This document shows positions 22,276 through 33,677 of a DNA stretch of 64,000 nt, one piece after another. Location: positions 4,340,001 through 4,404,000 of the forward strand of contig NC_079238.1 of NCBI RefSeq assembly GCF_027921745.1, given 5' to 3'. A model generated the notes under the pieces. The model had not been told where the DNA came from. It worked only from the letters and a program-made list of their open reading frames with translations, and did not search any database. The position numbers and the translations under genes are program-made. Source of the stretch: Schizosaccharomyces osmophilus. Its lineage: Eukaryota; Ascomycota; Schizosaccharomycetes; Schizosaccharomycetales; Schizosaccharomycetaceae. Within the stretch, counting starts at the first letter, position 1. Every line of letters starts with the position of its first letter.

Positions 22276-22512
22276 AATTATCGCTTTTTTATTTAGCTTA
22301 CCTAACACTTTTCTGCTTTTACCAAGTTTATAGAATCCTTCAATGCATTATGCTTACCAATACACTTTTATTATAGTTCCTAAAACCCATTTTACCCTAA
22401 TTTAAATTGTTATAATACATCTATCTCAATTCCTTATACGATATTCGAATCGCCAAAACGGAAAAATCCAAAAATGATAGAAACCATGCAATACGGCTGT
22501 ATCCAAACGAGT

Positions 22513-25306
22513 TTATTTTGGCGCCTTAAGTGGTTGAATAACCTTACCACGTTTTGTGACAGTTTTGGGAGCCACAGCTTTATGGTGAGAGGCTCTGGTA
22601 GTCCATTCTGGACCCATTGGTAGGTTGAGGGCTCTTTCATATTGTTCTCGAGACTCAAATGGAAATGGAACACTATCAGCGGTGAGTTTAGCTGATTTTT
22701 TGTTGCGTTTTTCATTAATAATAACATGCTGTAAATTCGCGTCTTTTCGCTTGGAGGGGTCCAGCCCTGAAATTTTCTTTACAGCTTTCGGTTTATTTTT
22801 CTTCTGTTTAACTCCGGTGCCTGCCCAAGAACCCCAACCAGGTAAAGTTTGGTCTTCTTCTTTTGGCGCATCCTCATTAATCCAATCCTCTTTATCCTTT
22901 TCAAATTCCGCAACCACATCGTCTCCAGCAAAAGCCCTAGCGACCAATTCCCTTTGCTGAATAGCCACCTTGCCTTTTGCAGATTTCAACGTGGGCACGT
23001 CTTGATCCGACTCTTGCTCTGATTCGCTCTGAAAAGACGTCTCGTTGAATATTTTGTCCGGCTGAATCTCAGGTTCATGTACTAATTCCTGTAATGATTT
23101 TACCTTGTCAGTATTCATTCTGTGAGCAAGTTTTTCAGCTTTTGAGCTATCCTTCTTAACGTCTGCCAAGGTAGATTTCTGATGACGAGGACCTTGTAAC
23201 CATGGGTTATTTGTATCATCGGCCACAGAAACTTCTACTTCTTTATTATCTTTCTTGTTACTTTTTTTCTTTTCTTTCTTAGTTTTCTCAGCTTCATCAC
23301 GCTGTTCTTTTTGAGCGTCAGTTAAGAAAGGATTCTTACGTTCTGATCGGATTTCCTTCAATGCTTCTTTTGAAGGAGCAAATGATCGACGCCCTGCGTT
23401 GTTTCCTACTAAGACACCATTATTTTCGTTTTCCGCCGTATCAGAAGCATCCCCATTAGGTATATTAGCCATTTCTGTTTCAAAATCTTTCATATCATCT
23501 TCCACTTGGCGAGCCCTTGCTTTGGAAGCATCTTGCATAAATTTCATACCCAAAACGCCCTTCAGTTCTGGCTCTTTTGTCTCTCTTACATTATCGAACG
23601 CACGAGAAACATCGTCTGCGTCTTCTAAACCATCATCGGAATAATGGTCAACACCGTCAACATCCGTTTGACCACTAATTCGTTGTGTTAATTCGTCCCC
23701 TTTTCTAACTTGCTCCATAACTGCTTCCCTTGTTCCTTCACCATGATTTGCACGCTCAAGCATTTTTCGAGTCCAAGCACTGCTATTTTTATGACGCTGC
23801 GTCATTCTTTCTGTAGCACGAGCTTCCTCGGCTCTTAGACGCTCAGCTTCCATATCCTCTTCCGTTTTCGGTAACAAAGATTCTTCTTTTTCTCTTCGTT
23901 TCTTCAAATGCTTGCGATACGCTTTACTTTTAATCTTGGAAACACGTTTGGCTTTCTGTTCTTCCCGGAACATGAGTTCTCTCATGAAACGCAAACGACG
24001 GGTTCTTTCGGCCACTTCTTCAACCGAAAGTTTATTTAAAGCAAGCTCTTCCTGCTTTCTCATGGATTCTTCATCTTTAAGACCTGCGTCAATGAGAGCT
24101 GTGTCCAACGTCTTCTCGATTTTACTTTCAGGATTATAACTGGAAGCCAGCGCAGCGCTACTTGGTGCAGGACGCGCACTTTCATTCATAGGGAATACTA
24201 ACTGATCCGCCTTTCTGTTTTCCGAAACGATAGGTTTCCATTTTTCAAGGTCTTCTTTCGATTGCTCATAGGCAGCTTGTCTCTCCAAACGATCTTGGAC
24301 GGGCTTTGCCAAAGGGGCGTCTAATTTTGAAGCTGATACAGCAGAAGACTCACTAACTAAAGGTTTCAAGGAAGATTTCAACCGATTGTCAACTTGAACG
24401 GACTCTAAGAGATCAGAAAGTCCGATCTTTCCATCGTCATTTCCAATCAAATTGAATTCAGATTCACGGTTGGATTCAATTGGATTGTGCTTAACACGTT
24501 TTTTTTCAACAGTCTTTTCTTTACCTTCTTCATCTTCGGGGTACACTTCAGCCTTTCGCTTATCATTTAAGGAATCAATGTAACTCTTCAAATTATCCAA
24601 CTTGGCATCATTTTCTTCCTCGTCGCTAGACTCTTCATCTTCAGAGCTGCGGATATCACTCTCTTCTAAATTTTCGTCTTCATCAGAGGAATCATTTTCG
24701 TCCTCTGAAGAATTGTCCTCTGATGAAGAATCATCACTTTCAATGATTCCTTCAGTGTGTTGTAAATGGTTCTTCTGTTCCGCATCTTTGGAATGTTCTT
24801 CTTCTTCTTCACTAGAGCTCGGTTGGTCTAGTACTGTGTCTAGATCGACCATTTCGTTTTCATCAATACTAGCTCCATCATCATCTTCGCTTTCCGGCTG
24901 TTCATTGTAACCTTCATTTTCATTTAAAGATATGGTTTCTCTCTTTTTATCTGGAACTGGCTGAGTTGATTTTCTCTTGGGGATATGTTTAGCCTGAATG
25001 CTTGTTAGTAGCTATATAGCAAAATTATAATGCGCATACTGTAGAAGCACTAAAAGACCAATCAGCAAATTTTTTTTCATCATCCTCATCGAAAGCTTCG
25101 TCACTGTCAATTTCTTCATCGCTGTCGGAATTCACGCCAACATGGTATCCGGTATCGTTTTCGTCGTCCAATTCATCATCGACGAACGAATCCTCATTTT
25201 TCTCATCGTAGGATTGCAAAACTTTATTTTCCGAAGCCTTTCTTCTTTTTTTATTGTCAAAAACAGCTTGAGGTTTACTCGCTCCCGATTTTCCTCTCCT
25301 AGCCAT
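22513..25306 (-). CDS. utp14: U3 snoRNP component Utp14, small-subunit processome
   Basis: Two exons (25306-25040 and 24993-22513), 915 residues. Utp14 is part of the SSU processome needed for 18S rRNA maturation and activates the helicase Dhr1. The sequence shows the family layout: a basic N-terminus, long acidic Ser/Asp/Glu stretches in the first third, the segment KIEKTLDTALIDAG, the KIKSKAYRKHLKK motif near residue 400, and the C-terminal segment SVPFPFESREQYERALNLP with GPEWTT shortly after. The region between is charged and largely coiled. The 46-base intron after codon 89 has a GTATGC donor and a TACTAAC branch site. Convergent with mht1. Confidence 0.93.
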
Positions 25307-25721
25307 GTTGTTGGTAGTGGAAGAATTTCAACAACATCTGAATAAAACACCTATTCTACGATACTGGATTCATAAGACAAGATATGATTTTTCAATTGAA
25401 TACTTTGAAATGAATATATTATTGTAATTGTACTTTTCGAATTGCAGAAACTAACAACGGCACGAGGCCAATATATAACAATTAAAATTTCCATGAGCTC
25501 GAAAACTTATCCAGTAGCCAATTTTAGACTGAAACAAACCTTATATCATTTACAAGTTACATAGATAATTTTATTCAATAAAGTGGCTTTCAAAAGCTTG
25601 ATAAACGAAAGAAAATTCATAACATTTTTTCGTTCTTCCAAAAGAAGAAACGACACTATTTTACATAAAGATCAAGTTAATAGGGGGTTTTTTTCGTGAA
25701 AACTCATAAGAAGACTTCGCA
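25307..25721. other. Intergenic region between utp14 and the transporter-like gene
   Basis: The promoter of utp14 and the 3'UTR of the next minus-strand gene. AT-rich; no feature recognised. Confidence 0.5.
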
Positions 25722-28700
25722 TTAAATCATATCGTGCATCCGTCGTTGCTGTTCAGCGACTTCAGGTTCTTTCTTTAAGAAGCCGTATTCATCCTCCATT
25801 AAGAAAGGCCATTCATCCATATCGTATATTTCACCACATAAAGATTTCGTAACAAACATAATTCGATCGATCTGATTGACAATTGCATATGCAATGGTAC
25901 AACCGACTGCAAAATTTAGGTAGTTCATATTACTTAGCATATCATAGCTTAGCCCCTTCTGTTCTTGAAACTGGGTATCGTTGAAAACAGGGGGCAAGAA
26001 AACATCGCCACTTTTACTGAAAAACCGGTCTACTAAAGGAGCAGGAACAATCTGAGGTAAAGGATTACCAGTTTGTAGGGCATTTGAAGACATATAAAGA
26101 ACAGCCATTTGATCAGCTATAAACTTATGATCAAACCAACCGATCCTTCTTAATAACGCATACATCCACTCGTCGTCGAGGGTTGTAAAGGTCGTCATTA
26201 ACGAATTAAGTAAATTCAACAACGATAGTTCGGTTTCACAGAGAGCTTCATATTTTTCCATTGGCCATTTTCCTACTACGGAAGGTTCATAACTTACCAT
26301 AGATAATCTATCCTTCAAACCTCGGACTGTCTGAGTTAGGTTTAATATCTTGCTTTGGATTTCTGTGTCAATATGCTCATGGTTTACTCTTCGCGAAAAA
26401 TTTGAAATTTCGCAATGAAGTGCTCCAAGTTCGATAAGGCTATTTCCAATACTTTTTCGAACAGCATATCTTGCAGTAAGAGGTTTGGGTAAGAAGGAAA
26501 AAATAAAAGCAACTGTAATTCCGGCCAGAACAACCAAGAACCTACGATAGGCAACGTCCCAACCAACTCCGAATGTTACAATTCCAGGCTCGTGATATGC
26601 TTTCCAAGAGTAGCTAACAACAAGAGCTACTGTAACTGAAAAAATAACTGATGGCATTGGGGTTAAGATTATTAGATGGACTCTAACAAACAAGACAAAT
26701 GGGAGCATGGCTGCTAAAACCACAGCTAACCCGTAGGCATTTCCTAGGCCATGTCCGTTACCTGTATACCATATGATCATACCCACAACAGTACCAAAAA
26801 AAGTGCCAACAACTCTCATGAGGTATCCGTAAACAGTATCAGCAGTATAACGTTGCATACTCATCGTAGCCAGAATTACAGCCCATAATCCTCTATTATA
26901 GTAATACCAACGAGCTGAATTTCTAACGAAAGCAGGGATTGTACATATTACTGCTAGTGCTCCAACTTTCAAAACAAAAACGTTCATGGGTCTAAACACA
27001 GATTTCAACAAACGCATTGTATGTAAACCTATGACATGGTACAAATTGGATGGGCTGTCAGCATCTGGATTACGAGCTTGCGTGCTTGACTCCTTGAGAT
27101 CCTTTTCGACATCTTCGACATCGTCATGGAAGTCATCATGTCCGGAGAGCTGAGAATACAAACTGGCTCTCAGAGTCCTCAGAGGCCACCATAAGCGCCG
27201 ACGTGAACGTTTACCTTCTAATTCGATGACAGTATTTAAAATCTGCAGAACACCTCGCACGGCCTGCATTAAATGAGATTCGTAATAATAAACCACAAAA
27301 AGCGACCTTAAAGAATGCATATAAAAGGCTTCCGTGTCCGCATTTTGGAATAATGGCTCGTAAGGTTTTCGAGCTTCAAAACATTTCTCCTTTTCAAAAT
27401 CAGAAAGGGCCTCAGACAAATGATCGTAATGTAACTTTATAAGTTGAAGACGACTTTCGCTAGCTTCTTTCTGATTTTTTTTAGAAAAAATATGCTTAAA
27501 TCGATCATGATTAGCTTCGTTTAGCCAAGCATCCAAAGCATCCAAAGCATAAATCGTTTGGTCAAATAAATCCACAGATGACGACTTTAAAACAGAAAGT
27601 AGTGAGTCAAGAAATTGAGGTCGATTATATGGCAATCTATTTTCCAAAGCTAGGTAATGTTGAGCTTCTAACATTCCTACTGGCTTATACGACTTTTTGG
27701 TTTGCTTGATAATCTTTCCAAATGCTCCTCGCAAACGACTACGACTTCGGTGACTTTTAGAGCCCATCGAACTTTGACGACTCCTTTGATGGCTGTGAAG
27801 ATTACCAGCTGCTATAGTTATTGCAGAACGCGTTCGATTATGACGGTGAGGAGTATTACCATCATCTAAAGATGCTGACGAGGAATTGTACGGAATGGCA
27901 GATTCGATCGTTCTCACATTATCCTCTGTAGGTACTACTAACTGACTTGCTGATGCAACTCGACCTCTCTCTTGTTCCGTCTGGCTTGAAACTGTACGGC
28001 GATGAGTTGGAGACCAAAGCTGATTGATTTCTAAAGCAGCTCGATTTGGCGAGGCAGATCGCATAGAAGGCGCTGGTGTCCCAACTCTAGAATGTAGGGT
28101 TGCTTTTTCAGCTTGTTCCATTGTATCCTCGTCATAAATTTGCATATTATGCTCAATAAGCTTACAGAAATAAGAAAAAGAAGACAGACGAAGAATTGTT
28201 TTCCTAAAAAGTCTTTGCAAGGATACCAAATCTTGACCCTTCAAACGACCATAAGAGAATTCAGTATCCAAGAAGACTTCATTTGATTTCATTTTAGTTA
28301 ATAGGCTTTTCAAATCAGCAACATCCTTTTCCAATGTAGAAGCAAATGATTTCCAACCCTCGGAAGTAGGAGAATGGGATAACATTTCTATTTGTTTTTG
28401 CATATATTTTCTTGTATTTTCTGTAACAGTACACAACATAGAATTGTATGAAAAATTGCATGTCTCAGGAAGTATAAAGAGTGTGCAGCCGACAGTAATG
28501 GCGGTTTGTACACAATTAGGGATAATGAAAAATAAACCAACATTAGGATAAAAGTAAGGATACATTGGTCCATAATTTGCGCTTATTGCAGCACAGATAA
28601 TTCCAAAGACACACGGGAAATTTAATGGTTTATACTTCATCTTGATACGAATTAACACAGCACAAGCGACAAATTCGAAAAGGGCCCATATAATAGAAGG

Positions 28701-29852
28701 TAGAGGACGAACAAAATAACTTTGAAAAATTGCTTCTGTTAAGCATTTTTGCATTCCTTGGCTAGGATCACTACAGCGAAATCCATCAGCGATGGCATCT
28801 TGTAAGCATTTTTCTTTGGATGGAGAGCCACGAGAGACGGCAGCAAGTTTAGATGCCAAGACAGTCCAAGCATAAGTGGTAAATAGTAGTAGAAATTGAA
28901 AGGTACACTTCCATAGCATAGGAGCTATCGGTTCCATAGCAGGTACCAGCATAGAAGTAATTACGGCAAAGAAACTAGCCATACCAAAAGTCTTATTAGT
29001 ATGGTCACATATGAGAAGAAGGAAAGCTATCCAAGTATTAATTGATGAACGAATTACAGGTTTAATCCCCTTTCGAGTTAAATTTTTGGGAATCCATTGA
29101 ATGCACGAAGGAACCTTCCAAGTAGAAGGCTGTTTGCATCGGCGCCAAAGCTGTTTAAAACGCTTCTTAGATAGTTTTGCTGGCTGCTTTGGAAGATCTA
29201 GAGAAGGGTCTTTTTCTGATTGCATGGTCCTGTATTCCGGTAAAGCATTAGGACGTGGAGATGAAACGGAGGAATCAGACTGGCCATGAGGGGCTCTGGA
29301 AGGCTGTTGGGTCGATGGCTCATGAAGAAAAAGCCTTTCATCCTGCTGCAGGTTCGAAACCGGTTCAGGACATATAAAACGAGGATGCTGGGAATGACCA
29401 GAAGATTGCAAATGAGAAGATCGGGGAAGATTTGATGAACTATGAACAGAAGCACTAGAAGATGAATTTCTGGACTCAGATTCATCACCATCTTCAGACT
29501 TTGAGGAATTGTGGTGGGAGCGAGAGGATGAAGTGTGCTGTGAGAGAATATTAGGGGAGGATTTTGTGTGTGGAATTGGAGTAGTCGAGGGCTCGAGGAG
29601 AGGATTTGAGTGATGAGGGTAGTCGGAGGTACGAGCAAGCGCTGATTGAATGGTAGAAAGGTTGGAGTGCGATTTAGAGGTAGAGGGAGGAGGAGGAACG
29701 TGAGGGAGGGTGGTATGAGAGAGGGGAGAAGGTGTAAATGGTTCATAACGAGCTGATGAAGAGTCTTTGCTCAGCTGAATAGTGGGAATAGAATTAGAGG
29801 GAGGGCGAGAATGAGGGGAGTCTATGTAAAACGAAACGTTTGAATTTCGCAT
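25722..29852 (-). CDS. Large polytopic membrane protein, aromatic-acid-exporter/Bre4-like
   Basis: A single exon of 1376 residues from the ATG at 29852 (MRNSNVSFYID); the frame opens higher up but the extra part is hydrophobic, has no ATG and is not likely coding. The first 220 residues are rich in Ser, Pro and His and probably cytosolic. Two clusters of membrane spans follow, about residues 265-440 and 950-1120, each followed by a long soluble region. The layout matches the fungal DUF2421/Brefeldin A-sensitivity family, related to aromatic acid exporters and fusaric acid resistance proteins. The substrate is unknown. It corresponds to S. pombe SPAC57A7.05 by position. Its leader lies in a 1.9 kb divergent region shared with pabp. 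Confidence 0.8.
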   Translation of the reverse strand: MRNSNVSFYIDSPHSRPPSNSIPTIQLSKDSSSARYEPFTPSPLSHTTLPHVPPPPSTSKSHSNLSTIQSALARTSDYPHHSNPLLEPSTTPIPHTKSSPNILSQHTSSSRSHHNSSKSEDGDESESRNSSSSASVHSSSNLPRSSHLQSSGHSQHPRFICPEPVSNLQQDERLFLHEPSTQQPSRAPHGQSDSSVSSPRPNALPEYRTMQSEKDPSLDLPKQPAKLSKKRFKQLWRRCKQPSTWKVPSCIQWIPKNLTRKGIKPVIRSSINTWIAFLLLICDHTNKTFGMASFFAVITSMLVPAMEPIAPMLWKCTFQFLLLFTTYAWTVLASKLAAVSRGSPSKEKCLQDAIADGFRCSDPSQGMQKCLTEAIFQSYFVRPLPSIIWALFEFVACAVLIRIKMKYKPLNFPCVFGIICAAISANYGPMYPYFYPNVGLFFIIPNCVQTAITVGCTLFILPETCNFSYNSMLCTVTENTRKYMQKQIEMLSHSPTSEGWKSFASTLEKDVADLKSLLTKMKSNEVFLDTEFSYGRLKGQDLVSLQRLFRKTILRLSSFSYFCKLIEHNMQIYDEDTMEQAEKATLHSRVGTPAPSMRSASPNRAALEINQLWSPTHRRTVSSQTEQERGRVASASQLVVPTEDNVRTIESAIPYNSSSASLDDGNTPHRHNRTRSAITIAAGNLHSHQRSRQSSMGSKSHRSRSRLRGAFGKIIKQTKKSYKPVGMLEAQHYLALENRLPYNRPQFLDSLLSVLKSSSVDLFDQTIYALDALDAWLNEANHDRFKHIFSKKNQKEASESRLQLIKLHYDHLSEALSDFEKEKCFEARKPYEPLFQNADTEAFYMHSLRSLFVVYYYESHLMQAVRGVLQILNTVIELEGKRSRRRLWWPLRTLRASLYSQLSGHDDFHDDVEDVEKDLKESSTQARNPDADSPSNLYHVIGLHTMRLLKSVFRPMNVFVLKVGALAVICTIPAFVRNSARWYYYNRGLWAVILATMSMQRYTADTVYGYLMRVVGTFFGTVVGMIIWYTGNGHGLGNAYGLAVVLAAMLPFVLFVRVHLIILTPMPSVIFSVTVALVVSYSWKAYHEPGIVTFGVGWDVAYRRFLVVLAGITVAFIFSFLPKPLTARYAVRKSIGNSLIELGALHCEISNFSRRVNHEHIDTEIQSKILNLTQTVRGLKDRLSMVSYEPSVVGKWPMEKYEALCETELSLLNLLNSLMTTFTTLDDEWMYALLRRIGWFDHKFIADQMAVLYMSSNALQTGNPLPQIVPAPLVDRFFSKSGDVFLPPVFNDTQFQEQKGLSYDMLSNMNYLNFAVGCTIAYAIVNQIDRIMFVTKSLCGEIYDMDEWPFLMEDEYGFLKKEPEVAEQQRRMHDMI

Positions 29853-31742
29853 GAGGTAGAAAGAAGAGAATTTAGGCGCATACAGAACGAGATCTGAAAG
29901 TATTTTAGAAGGGGATTCAGGAAGGGGAAAATAAAAAAAAGAAGTGCAAAATTGAAAAACACAAAGGAGGTAAACAAAAAGTGGCAAGCGATTTGAGCAA
30001 AAAAGCGTATCAAAAAGAAGGTTAGGACTTTTTAGAAACCAAGATTAGTAGAATTATGTAATTACACAATGAAAAGCAATTTAACAAACAAAAAGTGATA
30101 CGAAAAAATCAAAAATCGGTGTAAAGGGGTACATTCCCTTTCAACTGTTTCGATGCGAATTTACCTATCGTGGGATACGAGAAAGCGAATTGTAAACAAA
30201 CAAACAAACAAAGGGGCGGATTGTTTTGTTCTAAGTACGGGCTCACAGACAAGCAATTGAATATACGATGAATCAAAAACAGCGAGTTCGCATCATAAAG
30301 GAAATAAAAACAGAAGAATAGAGAATAAAAGTGGAGAGGAATCAATCAATGTGTTTATACACAATGTCAGAAGCAGCGTTCGTATGAAGAGGAACACCGA
30401 GTAGAAAGGAAGGCGATCCTAACAAATCATCTATATAAGAAAAAGGAGGAAATATTATATTAACAAAAAACCTGAATCTAAGAGCAAAGATATCCTTTAC
30501 GTGGGTTCTTTCAGGAGTTGAAACTGAAAAAAATATTTAAAAGAAAAAAGTTAAAGGAAGATAGATTTTACGATTCAAGATGCTGCATTAACATGATTTG
30601 AGAGTATACGAAGGATGATCTGATAAAACAGACCTGATAAAGGTTTATGCTATACAGAGCGATCCCGTAAAGAGATGAAAAACAAGCTCGATTTTGTGTT
30701 TAATGAACAGGAAAGTAGAAAGAGCGAAGAGAAGCAAGCCAATGGAGCAAAGATGGGTAGCACGAGAAAAAAAGGCATACATGGAGAAGACAACTAACAA
30801 TGGAGAACGTGATGAATGTGGAATGCCTGCGTAGAGAAAACAGAGACAGTTACTGTGAAAAACCATGTGTTGATTCGGTCTCCAAGGTGCATGAAACCCG
30901 CTTACGGTCAAGAGCAACACCCTTTTTTCTTCGTAATAGAGATTTAACTCATCTTATACGGCTGAAACTCTGTTATAAAAGAAGCAAAGAACTAGACCCT
31001 ATGCATGAAAGAATGGATCAAGAGCAAATATGCTTTCATGCGGTAGCAGCGGTTCTGCTTTCCATAGATGAGATGAATTGACTGGTATATACATTTCTTC
31101 CAACGATATTATTTACACAAACCAGGTTGAAATGGACGTAGCTGTCATTCTATGATTCACTGGCGTCTTGTAAATCATATTTAATGGCGCATCAATTGCC
31201 AGATGGAATGAATATGATGACATTCAATACAGAAAGAAACAAGTCAAAAGAACCATTCATTTAATTGGGAATTGGGAAACCGATCGGTCTAAAGCTGGTA
31301 TCAAGGATTAAGCAAAGATGGATATTGTTTTTTATCTCGGATTTTTAGCGGATATAAACTCTCTGTCTTTACTTCAGTCTCTTGAATTTGATTTTTTCAC
31401 ATATATGGGATTCAAATAGAAGCACATTCGTTCGGCTCGGTTCTACGATGGAAAATTTTCTGCCGAATCGACCATCAAATAGGTTTCTTAAAACGAGAGT
31501 TTTTCTACAACTATTATTTTTAATTTAAATTTCATTAAAAATTTTCATTTATAACATACTGTTTTCTGTCGTGGTGAATTTCTCAAATTTCCCCTTTTAA
31601 CAGTCCAACCGTATAACGGAGTTTAGTGTTGTATTTAAATTTTTTCCCACCTCACATTTCTTCCTTCGCAAACCACAAATTCTATAATATAAAAAAATTT
31701 GGAAAAATACAATAAAAACCAAGTTAAATTACTGAAAACGCC
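29853..31742. other. 1.9 kb divergent intergenic region before pabp
   Basis: The left 900 bases are purine-rich on the plus strand, so pyrimidine-rich on the sense strand of the transporter-like gene, consistent with a long leader. A GTAAACAAA forkhead-type site at 30192-30200 runs into CAAA repeats. A 93-codon plus frame at 30800-31081 has no family resemblance. The right 450 bases are AT-rich and lead into the pabp leader, which ends in an A-rich stretch just before the ATG. Confidence 0.5.
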
Positions 31743-33677
31743 ATGGCTCTTACGGATCTGAATAAGCAAGCTGACGTCGCCGCTGAGAGCGAAGTTAAGC
31801 CCACTACCTCTGTTGAGGCTACCAACCAACAGGAATCTGGTGCTGGTGAAGCTGAAACCCAAAAGCCCACCGAGGAAGCTGCTTCCGGTGATGTTTCTGG
31901 TGCTGGTACCCCTGGTACTACCACCAGCTCTTTAGCTAACCCCTCTGCTAGCGCTCCCTCTAGTGCTTCCTTATATGTTGGTGAACTCGACCCCAGTGTG
32001 ACTGAAGCTATGCTTTTTGAGCTCTTTAACAGTATTGGACCTGTGGCAAGCATTCGTGTTTGCCGTGACGCCGTTACTCGTCGCTCTTTGGGCTATGCTT
32101 ATGTCAACTTCCACAACATGGAAGACGGTTCCAAGGCTTTGGACGAGCTTAACTACACTTTGATCAAGGGCCGTCCTTGCCGTATCATGTGGTCTCAACG
32201 TGATCCTTCTTTGCGTAAGATGGGTACTGGCAACGTTTTCATTAAGAACTTGGATCCAGCTATCGATAACAAGGCTTTGCACGACACTTTCTCTGCTTTC
32301 GGCAAGATTTTGTCCTGTAAGGTTGCTGTCGATGAGCTAAGCAACTCTAAGGGATACGGATTTGTTCATTTCGACACTGTCGACTCTGCCAACGCAGCCA
32401 TTGAGCACGTTAATGGCATGCTTTTGAACGACAAAAAGGTTTACGTTGGTCACCACGTTAGCCGTCGTGAGCGTCAATCTAAGTTTGAGCAAATGAAGGC
32501 TAACTTCACCAACGTTTACGTCAAAAACCTTGACACTGAAATCACCGAACAAGAATTCAGTGATCTCTTTACTCCCTTTGGTGAAATCACCTCTCTTTCT
32601 TTGGTCAAGGACCAAGCTGACAAGCCCCGTGGTTTTGGTTTTGTCAACTTCGCTAACCATGAGGATGCTGAAAGGGCCGTCGATGAGCTCAACGATACAG
32701 AAATCAACGGTAAGAAGCTCTATGTTGGCCGCGCTCAAAAGAAGCACGAACGTGAAGATGAGCTCCGCAGACGTTATGAGCAAATTAAGATGGAAAAGAT
32801 GAACAAATACCAAGGCGTCAACCTTTTCGTCAAGAACTTGCAGGATGAAGTTGATGATGAGCGTCTTAAGAACGAATTCTCTGCTTTCGGTACCATCACT
32901 TCCGCCAAGGTTATGACTGATGAACAAGGCAAGTCTAAGGGCTTCGGTTTCGTTTGCTACACTACCCCTGAGGAGGCTAACAAGGCTGTTACTGAAATGA
33001 ACCAGCGCATGCTCGCTGGCAAGCCTTTGTATGTTGCCCTTGCTCAACGTAAGGAGGTTCGTCGTACTCAATTGGAAGCCCAAATTCAAGCCCGCAACCA
33101 ATTCCGTTTACAACAACAAGTTGCAGCTGCCGCTGGTATCCCTGCTGTTCAATACGGTGGTGGCCCTCTCATGTATGGCCCCGGTGGTTACCCCATCCCT
33201 GCTGCCGTTAACGGACGTGGTATGCCCATGGTTCCTGGTCACAATGGCCCTATGCCTATGTACCCCGGAATGCCTCCTCAATTTCCCCCCGGTGTCGCTC
33301 CCACTTACCCTGGTATGAGCCCTCGTGGACCCGCTCCCGTCCCCGCTCAAGGTCGTCCTATGATGATGCCCGGTGGTGTTCCTCAGCCTGAGGCTGCCGA
33401 ATCTGCTGTTCCTGATATGCCTGAAAGATTCACTGCTGCCGATTTGGCTGCTGTTCCTGAGGAGAACAGAAAGCAAGTTCTTGGTGAATTGCTCTACCCC
33501 AAGATCTTCATGCGTGAAGAGAAACTTGCTGGTAAGATTACTGGTATGCTTTTGGAAATGCAAGATTCTGAGTTATTGGAACTTCTTGAGGAAGATGCTG
33601 CTCTTAGCGAGCGTATCGATGAGGCCCTCAATGTCTTGCACGAATTTGCCGATGAAGAGCCTGCCGGTGAGCAATAA
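31743..33677 (+). CDS. pabp: Poly(A)-binding protein
   Basis: A single exon of 644 residues. It has four RRMs at about 77-155, 165-241, 258-335 and 360-437, each with clear RNP motifs (LYVGEL, NVFIKNL, NVYVKNL, NLFVKNL and the GYAYVNF or GFGFV type partners). A Met/Pro/Gly-rich linker follows, then a C-terminal MLLE domain with LGELLYPKI and KITGMLLEM, which binds PAM2 motifs of translation and decay factors. Cytoplasmic PABP coats mRNA tails, promotes translation and shuttles in mRNA export. Codon use is very biased (GCT, GTC, AAG), a sign of high expression. An Ala/Glu/Thr-rich N-terminal extension of about 75 residues precedes RRM1. Matches SPAC57A7.04c by position. Confidence 0.97.
   Translation: MALTDLNKQADVAAESEVKPTTSVEATNQQESGAGEAETQKPTEEAASGDVSGAGTPGTTTSSLANPSASAPSSASLYVGELDPSVTEAMLFELFNSIGPVASIRVCRDAVTRRSLGYAYVNFHNMEDGSKALDELNYTLIKGRPCRIMWSQRDPSLRKMGTGNVFIKNLDPAIDNKALHDTFSAFGKILSCKVAVDELSNSKGYGFVHFDTVDSANAAIEHVNGMLLNDKKVYVGHHVSRRERQSKFEQMKANFTNVYVKNLDTEITEQEFSDLFTPFGEITSLSLVKDQADKPRGFGFVNFANHEDAERAVDELNDTEINGKKLYVGRAQKKHEREDELRRRYEQIKMEKMNKYQGVNLFVKNLQDEVDDERLKNEFSAFGTITSAKVMTDEQGKSKGFGFVCYTTPEEANKAVTEMNQRMLAGKPLYVALAQRKEVRRTQLEAQIQARNQFRLQQQVAAAAGIPAVQYGGGPLMYGPGGYPIPAAVNGRGMPMVPGHNGPMPMYPGMPPQFPPGVAPTYPGMSPRGPAPVPAQGRPMMMPGGVPQPEAAESAVPDMPERFTAADLAAVPEENRKQVLGELLYPKIFMREEKLAGKITGMLLEMQDSELLELLEEDAALSERIDEALNVLHEFADEEPAGEQ

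Noticed and set aside
30800-31081. 93-codon plus frame in the pabp upstream region
   Set aside because: Odd composition, no family likeness, and in a strand-biased non-coding stretch.
32337-33101. 254-codon minus frame opposite pabp
   Set aside because: Antisense shadow of a highly codon-biased gene, without known domains.
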